The notes: a model not told the origin generated them from the sequence alone. 20,455 nucleotides of DNA from Clostridia bacterium (GCA_022360735.1 JAKSCF010000183.1:1-20455), one strand, 5' to 3'. Shown: positions 6,761 to 14,539, counted from the first letter of the stretch. Numbers and translations are program-made.

Positions 6761-6976
6761 ATGAAAGAAATAAAACTAGAAAACTATACTGGTGTATCTG
6801 ATTTTATAATAAGAGGAGAAAATACCGAAGAAACAGAGCAAGCAGTAAAAGCATTTGAGAAAGCACTGGAATATATCAATCATTTACCGTACAATATGAC
6901 GTATACAACTCAGCAAGTACAAAACTTGAGAAAAGAAATCGAGGAAAAATACAACGTTGAAATTGCTTTGATGTAA
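6761..6976 (+). CDS. Unknown small protein, 71 residues
   Basis: I do not recognise this protein. It is soluble, acidic and mixed alpha/beta: a short strand-rich start (MKEIKLENYTGVSDFIIRG), a helix rich in Glu, Lys and Ala (residues 22-38), a turn HLPYNM, and a final Gln/Glu/Lys-rich helix (TTQQVQNLRKEIEEKYNVEIALM). No Cys pairs, signal peptide or membrane segment are present. Gene reality is supported by a strong ribosome site (GGAAGGAG at 6746-6753), a promoter after the upstream gene, and an intrinsic terminator that overlaps the stop codon. The opening MKEIK resembles that of the upstream peptidase (MKEIKITD), but this is short and probably chance. Confidence 0.75.
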   Translation: MKEIKLENYTGVSDFIIRGENTEETEQAVKAFEKALEYINHLPYNMTYTTQQVQNLRKEIEEKYNVEIALM

Positions 6977-7000
6977 AGAGGGGTCTACCCTCTTTTTTTT
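6975..7000 (+). terminator. Intrinsic terminator after the 71-residue protein gene
   Basis: AAAGAGGG (6975-6982) pairs with CCCTCTTT (6988-6995) around a GTCTA loop and runs into T through 7000. The stem begins within the TAA stop codon. About 175 nt of AT-rich DNA without a gene then lead to asnB; I see no convincing promoter there beyond a TATAAT at 7141-7146 that lacks a -35 box. Confidence 0.85.
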
Positions 7001-7175
7001 ACTTGAAAAATATGTTAATATTTCAGAAAAGGACGGTCACTGCTGCGTAACATTATTATAAGATATTTTTCAAAATAACAACCATACTAAAAGTAGAATC
7101 ATAAAATAACATAGTAGCAACCAAAACCAATAATATAACATATAATAACTAATAATTATTTTTGAGGTGATTTAA

Positions 7176-9014
7176 ATGTGTGGTATTGCAGGCTGGATAG
7201 ATAAGAATCATAATATTATTGATCAGACAGCTTTAATGGAAGAAATGATTGAAACATTAAAAAATCGCGGACCGGATTCAGAAGGGATTTATTCATATGA
7301 AAACGCACTATTAGGACACAGGCGACTTGCGGTAGTTGACCCTGAAGGCGGACATCAGCCTATGACCATAGAAGCGGGATGCAATCAATATACCATAGTA
7401 TATAATGGCGAGTTGTATAATACGGAAGATGTAAGAAAGCAGTTAAAAGAAAAAGGGTATACCTTTAAATCCTATTCTGATACAGAAGTACTACTGACTG
7501 CATATATAGAATGGGGAAAAGAGTGTGTCAATTACATTAATGGTATTTTTGCCTTTGGTGTATGGAATGCATTAGATAAAACTTTATTTCTTGCAAGAGA
7601 TCCTTTGGGCGTAAAACCATTATTCTATTCAACCGTACAAAATAGTATTATTTTTGCTTCTGAAATGAAAGCCATACTGAAACATCCATATGTAGAACCT
7701 GTTGTTAATGAAGAGGGACTGCTGGAGATATTGGGTTTAGGACCTGCAAGGTCTTTAGGCAATGGTGTTTTTAGAGATATTAAAGAAGTGCCCCCGGCAC
7801 ACTATCTGTTTTATGATGAGTGTGAACACTTGGTTGAATACTGGAAATTAAAAGCTAAGCCCCATAATGAGAATATAAAACAAACCATTGAGCATACAAG
7901 ACACTTATTAATAGATGCTATAGAAAGGCAGTTGGTAGCAGATGTGCCGCTGTGTACGTTCTTATCGGGAGGATTGGATTCAAGTATTATTTCATCAGTA
8001 GCTACTGGGAGTTTTAAAAAAGAAAATAGAGGAAAACTCAATACCTTTTCGATTGACTATGTTGACAATCAAAGGCATTATGTTGAAAACAAATTTCAAC
8101 CGGATTTAGATAGCAATTGGGTTGATTTTATATCAAAATATATTGGAAGCCATCATACTAACATTGTGTTGGATAACTTAGAGCTGGCAGAATCTTTGGA
8201 AGAAGCGGTATTTGCAAATGATTTGCCTGGCATGGCAGATATAGACTCTTCTCTTTACTTATTCTGTAGAGAGGTAAAAAAATCCGCAACGGTTGCATTG
8301 TCAGGAGAATGTGCAGACGAAATTTTTGGAGGATATCCATGGTTTAAAAATGCTGAGGTAGATGAAGGGACCTTTCCTTGGGCAAAATCTGTTGATCATC
8401 GTAAACAGATACTGGCAAAAGCGTATCAACACCTGCCCCTTGAAAAATATGTTGCCCAAAAATATCGAGATACTTTAAAATCTGTTCCTTTATTAGAAGG
8501 AGAATCCTTCGAAGAGAAAAGAATGAGAGAAATGTTTTATCTCAACATTAAATGGTTTATGATCACTTTGCTCAATAGAAAAGATCGAATGAGTATGAGA
8601 AACAGCTTAGAAGTAAGAGTACCTTTTGCAGATTACAGAATTGTAGAATACGCTTACAATATCCCAAAGGAGATGAAGTTTTATAACGATAGAGAAAAAG
8701 GCCTGCTGAGAGAAGCTTTAAAAGGCCTTTTACCCGAAGAGATATTGTTAAGAAAGAAAAGTCCATATCCAAAAACATATAATCCGGTATATACAAATGC
8801 AGTTCAAAAACAATTGCTTTCAATCTTAAATGACCAAAAAGAACCTCTCTTTGATATTTTGGATTATCAATGCGTCAAAGAGATCGCTGAAACCAAAGGA
8901 AGTTCTTTTAAAAAACCTTGGTACGGGCAGTTAATGATGGGACCACAGGTTATGGCCTACTTGATTCAAATCAATACATGGATGAAGCATTATCATGTTA
9001 AAATAGAAGTGTAA
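7176..9014 (+). CDS. asnB: Asparagine synthase (glutamine-hydrolysing)
   Basis: This 612-residue enzyme makes asparagine from aspartate, ATP and glutamine. The N-terminal class II glutamine amidotransferase domain starts MCGIAGW: Cys2, exposed after Met removal, is the expected nucleophile that releases ammonia. Other signatures are RGPDSEG (31-37), YNGELYN (76-82) and SDTEVLL (101-107). The C-terminal synthetase domain carries the ATP-binding PP-loop SGGLDSS (264-270), and later ALSGECADEIFGGYPWF and LEVRVPFAD, as in AsnB. The protein appears complete and of usual length. The ATG follows GAGGTGA (7164-7170). The gene stands alone, with terminators before (6975-7000) and after (9051-9083). 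Some relatives of this family modify peptides or cell-wall precursors by amidation, but no such partners are present here. Confidence 0.93.
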   Translation: MCGIAGWIDKNHNIIDQTALMEEMIETLKNRGPDSEGIYSYENALLGHRRLAVVDPEGGHQPMTIEAGCNQYTIVYNGELYNTEDVRKQLKEKGYTFKSYSDTEVLLTAYIEWGKECVNYINGIFAFGVWNALDKTLFLARDPLGVKPLFYSTVQNSIIFASEMKAILKHPYVEPVVNEEGLLEILGLGPARSLGNGVFRDIKEVPPAHYLFYDECEHLVEYWKLKAKPHNENIKQTIEHTRHLLIDAIERQLVADVPLCTFLSGGLDSSIISSVATGSFKKENRGKLNTFSIDYVDNQRHYVENKFQPDLDSNWVDFISKYIGSHHTNIVLDNLELAESLEEAVFANDLPGMADIDSSLYLFCREVKKSATVALSGECADEIFGGYPWFKNAEVDEGTFPWAKSVDHRKQILAKAYQHLPLEKYVAQKYRDTLKSVPLLEGESFEEKRMREMFYLNIKWFMITLLNRKDRMSMRNSLEVRVPFADYRIVEYAYNIPKEMKFYNDREKGLLREALKGLLPEEILLRKKSPYPKTYNPVYTNAVQKQLLSILNDQKEPLFDILDYQCVKEIAETKGSSFKKPWYGQLMMGPQVMAYLIQINTWMKHYHVKIEV

Positions 9015-9050
9015 AACCTTTAGGCAATAAATTAATATATAACAAATAAT

Positions 9051-9083
9051 CTAAGAAGATCTTGGTTATCAAGATCTTTTTAG
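9051..9083 (+). terminator. Intrinsic terminator after asnB
   Basis: AAGATCTTG (9056-9064) and CAAGATCTT (9070-9078) form a perfect stem around GTTAT and can extend outward with CTAAG/TTTAG (one G-T pair) to 14 bp. A run of T lies in the right arm (9077-9081). The stem also faces the interrupted minus-strand gene and may serve both directions. Confidence 0.75.
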
Positions 9084-9091
9084 ATTGTAGA

Positions 9092-9119
9092 CAAAATGAA
9101 TGCCATTGTATTCATTTTG
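9092..9119. repeat. Inverted repeat between asnB and the minus-strand lipoprotein gene
   Basis: CAAAATGAAT (9092-9101) and ATTCATTTTG (9110-9119) are perfect 10-nt arms around an 8-nt loop. It lies 50 nt past the stop of the minus-strand gene and 9 nt past the asnB terminator. It lacks a clear T run on the minus strand, so a terminator role is possible but unproven. Confidence 0.5.
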
Positions 9120-9169
9120 CTGGTACTTTTTCCATAAGCTGAAATAATTTATATTATTTCTGGTTTTAG

Positions 9170-9550
9170 TTAGTGAGTTGTTACTTCTATGCTCAACGCT
9201 CCTTCTTCGTTAATTGAAACAATATTAATATATATTTGAGAATAAACTTCAGCAACATAGCCTATGATACTGTAACTATTTTTATCTCCTGATTCAACTG
9301 TTTGTTTCAAAACAACAGCATTTTCATTAAACCCACCTATATCATATTTAAATTTTATTTGAGCTGAGGGTGAGATATTAGAAATAATGTAACCTTCTTC
9401 ATTATCATTTGAACTAAAAGCCAAATTTTCTATATTCGCATTAGTATGATTTGTTATGATAACATCCGTACTAGAATCACACGAGAATAACTGTGGTGTA
9501 AATGCTATTATTAGAAAAAGAATTACAATTTATGTTCTTCTTTTTTTCAT
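9170..9550 (-). pseudogene. Small lipoprotein gene interrupted by an in-frame stop at codon 7
   Basis: Read on the minus strand from an ATG at 9550-9548, the frame gives MKKRRT, then TAA (9532-9530), then continues in the same frame with IVILFLIIAFTPQLFSCDSS and a further 100 or so residues to a TAA at 9172-9170. Apart from the stop, this is a textbook lipoprotein signal: basic start, hydrophobic core and an LFSC lipobox. A ribosome site GGAGG (plus 9559-9563) lies 8 nt before the ATG, which supports that start. The mature part (84-100 residues, strand-rich, no Cys) has no family I recognise. A single base change would restore the gene (for example TAA from AAA, CAA or TTA), so it is a fresh nonsense mutation, a sequencing error, or a case of readthrough. 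A TTG at 9424 could start a cytosolic fragment but would lose the signal. Confidence 0.75.
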
Positions 9551-9735
9551 AAAAAAAACCTCCCTATTCTGTTCAGTTACTAAAGTAAAGTCTCCATCAT
9601 AATTGTACGATAAGTATAATTTGTATTGATATTAAAAAATAATATTTTTTTCTAGTTGAATACAACATATCACTTTTTTCATTTAAATTACATTATAACA
9701 TTACATTATGAAAATAGAAAAATATAAGAAAAACA

Positions 9736-9763
9736 TTGACTATTTCAAAAAAAAGTATATAAT
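9736..9763 (+). promoter_or_regulatory. Sigma-A promoter of the metal efflux ATPase
   Basis: TTGACT (9736-9741) and TATAAT (9758-9763) are separated by 16 nt. The operator at 9775-9800 lies just downstream, across the expected transcription start and early transcribed DNA, which is a usual arrangement for metal-responsive repression. No other gene lies between 9551 and 9830. Confidence 0.75.
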
Positions 9764-9774
9764 CTAATTGAATG

Positions 9775-9800
9775 AACATATGAACAACTGTTCATATGTT
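9775..9800. promoter_or_regulatory. ArsR/SmtB-type 12-2-12 operator
   Basis: AACATATGAACA (9775-9786) and TGTTCATATGTT (9789-9800) form a perfect 12-2-12 inverted repeat with an AC centre. The core TGAACA...TGTTCA is characteristic of operators bound by ArsR/SmtB-family metal sensors (SmtB, CzrA and relatives). It sits between the promoter and the ATPase start, so metal binding to the sensor would release repression. The sensor gene is not in this window. Confidence 0.85.
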
Positions 9801-9830
9801 TGGATGAGCTATGGAAAGTGAGGTTCTATA

Positions 9831-11969
9831 ATGGAGCAAATTATGATGGAAAAAATGGTTCGTAAAGAATTTATATTAGAAGGCTTACATTGTGCAGACT
9901 GTGCAGAAAAAATTGAGACCAAAGTCAAAGAGCTGGATAATGTTTATAAAAGTGCATTAAACTTCAGTATTCAAACACTTTCAATTGAAGCAGATAAGAA
10001 AAACATAGATCAAATCGTTGATAAAATTAGGAAAATTGTTAAACATCTAGAGCCGGATGTCAATGTAAAAGAAAAAGGATGGGCTGGAACTAAAAACAAA
10101 GAAGAAAATAAAGAAAAATGGTATAAGAAACGATCATCAAGATTAATCGTTGCAGGTGCATTGTTTGCAACTGCAATGATATTTGGATTATCTCTTTATA
10201 TAGAATGGGCTTTATATATAGTCAGCTATTTGATTGTTGGATATGATATTTTATTAAAAGCCGGACGAAATATTATTAAAGGGCAAGTTTTTGATGAAAA
10301 CTTTTTAATGGTTATTGCTACTTTTGGTGCGTTTGGCATTAATGAAGCATCTGAAGGCGTGGCTGTTATGCTGTTTTTTCAGTTTGGAGAATATCTGCAG
10401 CATAAAGCAGTGGATCGTTCAAGAAAGTCTATTGCTGATCTAATGGATATAAGGCCTGATTATGCAAATTTAAAAATTGGAGAGGACATCAAGAAAGTTT
10501 CGCCTTACCATGTGGAAATCGGGCAAAGTATTTTAATAAAGCCGGGAGAAAAAGTGCCTTTGGACGGTATTGTAACAGAAGGCAGCTCTATGCTGGATAC
10601 CTCTGACTTAACCGGAGAATCGGTTCCCAGAAAGGTTACAAAAGGGGATAAAATATTGGGTGGATTTATTAATACCAATGGCGTACTGGTAGTAAAAGTA
10701 GAGAAAGAATTTGGTGAATCCACAGTATCTAAAGTGCTGGATCTAGTTCAAAATGCCAGCAGTAAAAAATCACCTACAGAAAACTTTATCACAAAGTTTG
10801 CAAAATACTATACGCCTATAGTGGTAATGGGGGCTTTAGCCTTAGCTGTGATTCCGCCTTTGATTATAGAAGGCGCAACTTTCTCTGATTGGATATATCG
10901 AGCCCTGGTATTTTTAGTTATCTCTTGTCCATGTGCATTGGTTGTGTCGATACCTCTTGGATTCTTTGGAGGAATAGGAGGTGCCTCTAAGTTAGGTGTA
11001 CTCATTAAGGGAAGCAACTATCTGGAAGCTTTAAATTATGTAGATACGGTTGTCTTTGATAAAACCGGTACATTGACAAAAGGTGTCTTTGAGGTTTCAA
11101 AAATCAATAATGAAACCCATATCAGAAAAGAAGAGCTTTTAGAATATGCCGCCTATGCTGAAAGTTATTCAAACCATCCTATAGGGGCCTCTATATTAAA
11201 AGAGTATGGAGAAAAAGTAAATAAAGAAGCAATAACAGATTATGAAGAGATATCCGGTCAGGGAATAAAAGTTAAGGTCAAAGGAAAAGAAGTATTGATA
11301 GGTAATAAAAAGCTTATGAGCCAATACGATGTAAACTTTCCTGTGGTCGAAACCATTGGAACGGTGGTTCATATAGCAATCGATCAAAAATACAGCGGAT
11401 ATATCATTATATCTGATGAAATCAAAGAAGATTCTGAGGGAGCAATTAAAGAGCTCAAAGATGTAGGTGTTAGAAAAACCGTTATGCTCACCGGTGATAA
11501 CAAGACAGTAGGAGAAAAAGTAGGCAGACAATTAGGATTAGATAAAGTGCATGCAGAATTATTACCTCATGAGAAGGTAGAGAAAGTAGAACTTCTGGAA
11601 AAAGAAAAGCCTTCTAAAGGTAAACTTGTGTTTATTGGAGACGGCATCAATGATGCGCCTGTATTGGCAAGAGCAGATGTTGGTATTGCTATGGGCGGTC
11701 TTGGCTCAGACGCTGCCATTGAAGCCGCTGATGTAGTCATTATGACAGATGAGCCGTCCAAATTGGTTAGCGGTATAAGAATAGCTAAAAGAGCCAAAAA
11801 AATTATCTGGCAAAACATAGTGTTTTCACTTGGTATCAAAGGTGCCGTTTTAATATTAGGTGCCTTTGGCTTAGCAACCCTTTGGGAATCAGTATTTGCA
11901 GACGTAGGCGTGGCAGTTATTGCTGTTCTTAATGCTATGAGAGTATTAAATGTAGAAAAAGTTAAATAA
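9831..11969 (+). CDS. cadA: Zn/Cd/Pb-exporting P1B-type ATPase
   Basis: This 712-residue membrane ATPase pumps divalent soft metals out of the cell. An N-terminal heavy-metal domain (about 12-80) carries one GLHCADC motif with Cys21 and Cys24. Core motifs: TGES 261-264 (actuator), SCPCAL with Cys366-Pro-Cys368 in the transport helix, DKTGT 410-414 with phosphorylated Asp410, the HP pair 449-450, TGD 554-556 and GDGIND 603-608. The GGLGSDAAIEAADVVIM segment and Asp691 in the last helix (FADVGVAV) mark the Zn/Cd/Pb branch (CadA/ZntA) rather than copper pumps. The ATG at 9831 follows GTGAGG (9818-9823); nearby ATGs at 9843 or 9846 are less well placed. The SmtB-type operator upstream supports metal induction. 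Zinc, cadmium and lead cannot be told apart from sequence. Confidence 0.92.
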   Translation: MEQIMMEKMVRKEFILEGLHCADCAEKIETKVKELDNVYKSALNFSIQTLSIEADKKNIDQIVDKIRKIVKHLEPDVNVKEKGWAGTKNKEENKEKWYKKRSSRLIVAGALFATAMIFGLSLYIEWALYIVSYLIVGYDILLKAGRNIIKGQVFDENFLMVIATFGAFGINEASEGVAVMLFFQFGEYLQHKAVDRSRKSIADLMDIRPDYANLKIGEDIKKVSPYHVEIGQSILIKPGEKVPLDGIVTEGSSMLDTSDLTGESVPRKVTKGDKILGGFINTNGVLVVKVEKEFGESTVSKVLDLVQNASSKKSPTENFITKFAKYYTPIVVMGALALAVIPPLIIEGATFSDWIYRALVFLVISCPCALVVSIPLGFFGGIGGASKLGVLIKGSNYLEALNYVDTVVFDKTGTLTKGVFEVSKINNETHIRKEELLEYAAYAESYSNHPIGASILKEYGEKVNKEAITDYEEISGQGIKVKVKGKEVLIGNKKLMSQYDVNFPVVETIGTVVHIAIDQKYSGYIIISDEIKEDSEGAIKELKDVGVRKTVMLTGDNKTVGEKVGRQLGLDKVHAELLPHEKVEKVELLEKEKPSKGKLVFIGDGINDAPVLARADVGIAMGGLGSDAAIEAADVVIMTDEPSKLVSGIRIAKRAKKIIWQNIVFSLGIKGAVLILGAFGLATLWESVFADVGVAVIAVLNAMRVLNVEKVK

Positions 11970-12013
11970 TATAGATAGGGGATATTTCTTATACAGTGAT
12001 AGACCACCTAAAT

Positions 12014-12049
12014 TAGGAAGAGTATAATAATCTCTTCCTATTTTATTTT
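12014..12049 (+). terminator. Intrinsic terminator after the metal ATPase
   Basis: TAGGAAGAG (12014-12022) pairs with CTCTTCCTA (12032-12040) around a 9-nt AT loop and is followed by TTTTATTTT (12041-12049). The roughly 150 nt that follow are AT-rich and hold no gene I can support. Confidence 0.8.
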
Positions 12050-12201
12050 AGTTTGATAATTGATAAAAATATAATAAAATAGACAGTGGAATGGAAAAAT
12101 ATATCAATATGTGAATTTATGGAGATAATTATATAATGCAACAATTGTTTGAATAGTTTAAAAGAAGAATATTTTTGACATTTTAGGTACTTAATTGTTA
12201 T

Positions 12202-12230
12202 TTGATATCGAAAAGATATTATTATATAAT
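12202..12230 (+). promoter_or_regulatory. Promoter of the two-gene membrane protein unit
   Basis: TTGATA (12202-12207) and TATAAT (12225-12230) are separated by 17 nt. The start at 12275 lies 44 nt further. A TTGACA at 12175-12180 is also present but has no good -10 at normal distance. Confidence 0.6.
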
Positions 12231-12274
12231 AATAAAAACAATACATAGGATAAATGATTCAAAAGGGTGATATC

Positions 12275-12601
12275 ATGGATAAAGATATCATAAAATTTGC
12301 TTTGGGAGTAGCGGGTCTAACTCTGGCAGCATTTATAGTTTGGCTGCTGCTTCGTGAAATCAGATTGTGGTATTGGAAAACAAACAACTTAATAAAGATG
12401 CTAAAGCATATTAGTAGACGTATTTATACTGTAGAAAAAAAGATGGATGAACTTACCCAAGAAATCTCTTCAATTAACAGAAATGCAATGAAGTTATCAG
12501 AACTATTTAATGATTCATTGATAACCATAGCACAAAACAGACCATCATCAACTGACAATGAAGAAAGTGAAGAAGTCATTGCTCGAAAAATTAAGGATTA
12601 A
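12275..12601 (+). CDS. Small membrane-anchored protein with coiled-coil-like tail
   Basis: I do not recognise a family. The 108-residue protein has one N-terminal membrane segment (about residues 5-27, IIKFALGVAGLTLAAFIVWLLL), then a basic Trp/Arg-rich boundary (REIRLWYWK), and a helical cytoplasmic region (about 38-90) with heptad-like spacing of Ile, Leu and Met (RRIYTVEKKMDELTQEISS). The end is acidic (DNEESEE). The frame is open from an ATG at 12254, but the ATG at 12275 is preferred because AAAGGGTGA (12262-12270) lies just before it. The zinc-ribbon membrane protein gene follows after 51 nt with no terminator, so the two are probably co-transcribed and may act together at the membrane. 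Confidence 0.7.
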   Translation: MDKDIIKFALGVAGLTLAAFIVWLLLREIRLWYWKTNNLIKMLKHISRRIYTVEKKMDELTQEISSINRNAMKLSELFNDSLITIAQNRPSSTDNEESEEVIARKIKD

Positions 12602-12652
12602 ATTTTTTTAAGTATACGTTTAAATAAAGCTGTTTAAAAAGAGGTGAGGTAT

Positions 12653-13663
12653 ATGTATTGCACAAAATGCGGACAAGAGGTTAGTGAATTTGATATTTAT
12701 TGTCCACATTGTAGGGGTAAAGTAAAGCAGGAACCTTTAAATGAAGAATTTTTGAATTTTGATGAGCTTAATAATGACGAAAGTATTGATGACTTGCTCA
12801 ATGTGGATGTACAAGCTCAAAGCCCAACCGAGGATAATGATATCGATAAGGAGTACGAGCAGTACAAGGAAAATATTTTTAATAAGAACAAAAATAATAA
12901 TCATGATTATGACTATGAAAATTTGGATGAATTTGATTTTGATGAAGAAGAAGAGGAAAAAGGACTGTTTGCAAATAAAGTATTAATTATTTTAATTGTT
13001 ATTGCCTTTGTTACTGCCACGGGCTTGGCGGTTAAATTCTTATTCCTTAATGACGAAAATACACCAGCCCCTCAAGACAATAATCCAAATCAAATAGAAA
13101 ATGGTGATCAGGAGGGTGATAAGGAACCTTCTGATACCGATAATGAGAACAAAATATCTACTAGAGAAGAAATATTCAGCAATTTAGCTTCTGTAAATAC
13201 AAACATTCTTGAAGTCAAAGACAATGCGGCTTTAAAATATGACAGCAATGCAGATTATAAAATATCGGATATTAAAAAATCTGTGCCTCTTGATGAAACG
13301 CTTTATAAAGAAATTGGCGGTCAAAAAGTTTATCATGAAGAGTCTATTATAAAGACATTGGTTCAATTCAATTCTAAGTGGATTGACTATGTGAATAATG
13401 ATGACCAAGCAGTGATTTCATTGGTTAAAAGAGATAGTAAGGCTTACAGAAATGTAACCAATTTTAGTAAACAGAATAAGTTACAAGAGTTTCTGCTATT
13501 TGAAATAGGCGAAATACGAAAAGGCGAAGAAGGCTATTACGTCTGGACCCATGAAAAAATAAAAGAAGTACAAGACGGCCAATCGAGGATCAAAGAATAT
13601 TCTTGGATTTATCATCTTGAAGAAGGAGAATACGATTTCTTCATCTCAAACTACTATAAATAA
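12653..13663 (+). CDS. Zinc-ribbon membrane protein with extracytoplasmic C-terminal domain
   Basis: The 336-residue protein starts with a compact zinc ribbon: CTKC (Cys3, Cys6) and CPHC (Cys17, Cys20). A long acidic, low-complexity stretch follows (about 30-105, many Asp, Glu and Asn), then one membrane segment at about 109-130 (VLIILIVIAFVTATGLAVKF) and an outside region of about 200 residues. The membrane-proximal part is again Asn/Asp/Pro-rich; the last 120 residues look folded and end in YHLEEGEYDFFISNYYK. Zinc ribbon, TM, outside domain is the order seen in TcaA-like envelope proteins of Firmicutes, but I see no clear sequence match, so function is open. The ATG at 12653 is preferred over GTG at 12644, which lies inside the ribosome site GAGGTGAGG (12641-12649). 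It follows the small membrane protein by 51 nt. Confidence 0.8.
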   Translation: MYCTKCGQEVSEFDIYCPHCRGKVKQEPLNEEFLNFDELNNDESIDDLLNVDVQAQSPTEDNDIDKEYEQYKENIFNKNKNNNHDYDYENLDEFDFDEEEEEKGLFANKVLIILIVIAFVTATGLAVKFLFLNDENTPAPQDNNPNQIENGDQEGDKEPSDTDNENKISTREEIFSNLASVNTNILEVKDNAALKYDSNADYKISDIKKSVPLDETLYKEIGGQKVYHEESIIKTLVQFNSKWIDYVNNDDQAVISLVKRDSKAYRNVTNFSKQNKLQEFLLFEIGEIRKGEEGYYVWTHEKIKEVQDGQSRIKEYSWIYHLEEGEYDFFISNYYK

Positions 13664-13671
13664 TCAATCTT

Positions 13672-13703
13672 AAAAAAAAACCCTGAGATATCAGGGTTTT
13701 TTT
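13672..13703. terminator. Bidirectional terminator between convergent genes
   Basis: CCCTGA (13681-13686) and TCAGGG (13691-13696) pair around GATA and are flanked by an A run (from 13672) and a T run (to 13703), so the stem ends transcripts from both sides: the zinc-ribbon gene on the plus strand and the regulator gene on the minus strand, whose stop codon overlaps the T run. Confidence 0.9.
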
Positions 13704-13944
13704 AATTGTTTTGATTCAAAATGTAACCAAAATCAATGTTGAGTGCTTCACACAATCGGATGTAAGTCGTCAATGATGGTAAGGTGCGTTGGTGCTCAAT
13801 ATCCGATAAGTAGGTATTGGAAATACCTGCTTGTTTTGCTAATACATTTTGCTTTATTTTTCTTTTTAGGCGTTCCAATCTTATTTTTTCTCCAATTTCA
13901 TAAATGTCTAAATAATGATTTTTTCTACTATTTTTCTTATTCAT
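13702..13944 (-). CDS. Cro/C1-type helix-turn-helix protein, short form
   Basis: The 80-residue protein is essentially a single Cro/C1-type DNA-binding domain (about residues 16-76). The helix-turn-helix is QNVLAKQAGISNTYLSDIE, followed by HQRTLPSLTTYIRLCEALNI, the usual helix 4-5 pattern. The N-terminus is basic (NKKNSRKNH). No sensor domain is attached, so it probably acts as a simple dimeric repressor or with a partner. The ATG (13944-13942) follows an AAGGAGA ribosome site (plus 13952-13958). It is divergent from a second Cro/C1 regulator at 14136, and the 191 nt between hold promoters for both. Cross- or self-regulation is likely but inferred. Confidence 0.85.
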   Translation of the reverse strand: MNKKNSRKNHYLDIYEIGEKIRLERLKRKIKQNVLAKQAGISNTYLSDIEHQRTLPSLTTYIRLCEALNIDFGYILNQNN

Positions 13945-13968
13945 CCCAAATATCTCCTTTTTATATTT

Positions 13969-13997
13969 ATTTTACGCAAAAATCGAATTAATTTCAA
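13969..13997 (-). promoter_or_regulatory. Minus-strand promoter of the short regulator
   Basis: On the minus strand, TTGAAA (plus 13992-13997) and TAAAAT (plus 13969-13974) are 17 nt apart, and the -10 is preceded by TGCG. Three ATCGA copies lie close by (near 13981, 14014 and 14043) and could be half-sites for one of the two regulators. Confidence 0.5.
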
Positions 13998-14069
13998 GTC
14001 AAAAAACATAAAATATCGACAAAACCAGATAAAATACGTACAAATCGAACAAATTCGTGCATGATTAAA

Positions 14070-14078
14070 TGATATACT
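14070..14078 (+). promoter_or_regulatory. Extended -10 promoter of the second regulator
   Basis: TGATATACT (14070-14078) fits the extended -10 form TGnTATAnT and needs no strong -35 box, which is absent here. A second TATAAT at 14097-14102 is an alternative. Either would serve the gene starting at 14136. Confidence 0.4.
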
Positions 14079-14135
14079 AAAAATACATAAATAAAGTATA
14101 ATTTTACAAATTTTTTATTCGGGGTGGGATTAATT

Positions 14136-14528
14136 ATGATAGTAGGAGAAAAAATTAAGAAAAAAAGAAAAGAATTGGGGTTAACACTCAAACAGCTGTC
14201 TTCTAAGATTGATATTTCAATATCTTTTTTAAGCGATATTGAAAACAATAGGAGCAAGCCTTCTTTAGATCGATTAAAAGAGATTGCAGAGGGTTTAGAA
14301 TGTTCGGTGAGCTATCTATTGGGAGAAGAAGTCTTAGAAGAAAAGAAACGATATCTTTTGCAAGAGAACAAAAACATATTGCTGCATGAAGAAATTGAAA
14401 AGCTGTTTTATAATGAAAGTTTTGTCCGGATTTTAAATGAATTTAAAGGTTTTGATCGCTGGACAGTACAAGAAAAAGAAGAGGTGCTGAGTTTCTTAAA
14501 AGCAAAAAGAGAATTTAAAAATAATTGA
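14136..14528 (+). CDS. Cro/C1-type regulator with C-terminal helical extension
   Basis: The 130-residue protein has a Cro/C1-type DNA-binding domain at about residues 4-63: GEKIKKKRKELGLTLKQLS, the recognition part SKIDISISFLSDIENNRSKP and SLDRLKEIAEGLECSVSYLL. A further 65 residues are helical and charged (EVLEEKKRYLLQENKNILLHEEIEKLF), probably for dimerisation, and resemble SinR-like or phage-type regulators in layout. The frame is open from 14124, but the ATG at 14136 fits the GGGGTGG ribosome site (14121-14127). It is transcribed away from the short regulator at 13702. Target genes are not known; no phage or sporulation genes lie near. Confidence 0.85.
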   Translation: MIVGEKIKKKRKELGLTLKQLSSKIDISISFLSDIENNRSKPSLDRLKEIAEGLECSVSYLLGEEVLEEKKRYLLQENKNILLHEEIEKLFYNESFVRILNEFKGFDRWTVQEKEEVLSFLKAKREFKNN

Positions 14529-14539
14529 AAAAAAGAAAA

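Noticed and set aside
7001..7175. T-box or other known riboswitch before asnB
   Set aside because: I see no T-box core sequence and no terminator/antiterminator pair in the asnB leader.
9170..9424. TTG-started 84-residue minus-strand gene
   Set aside because: No ribosome site at that TTG, and the upstream in-frame signal peptide shows the true gene starts at 9550.
12644..12652. GTG start for the zinc-ribbon protein
   Set aside because: It lies within the ribosome binding site of the ATG at 12653.
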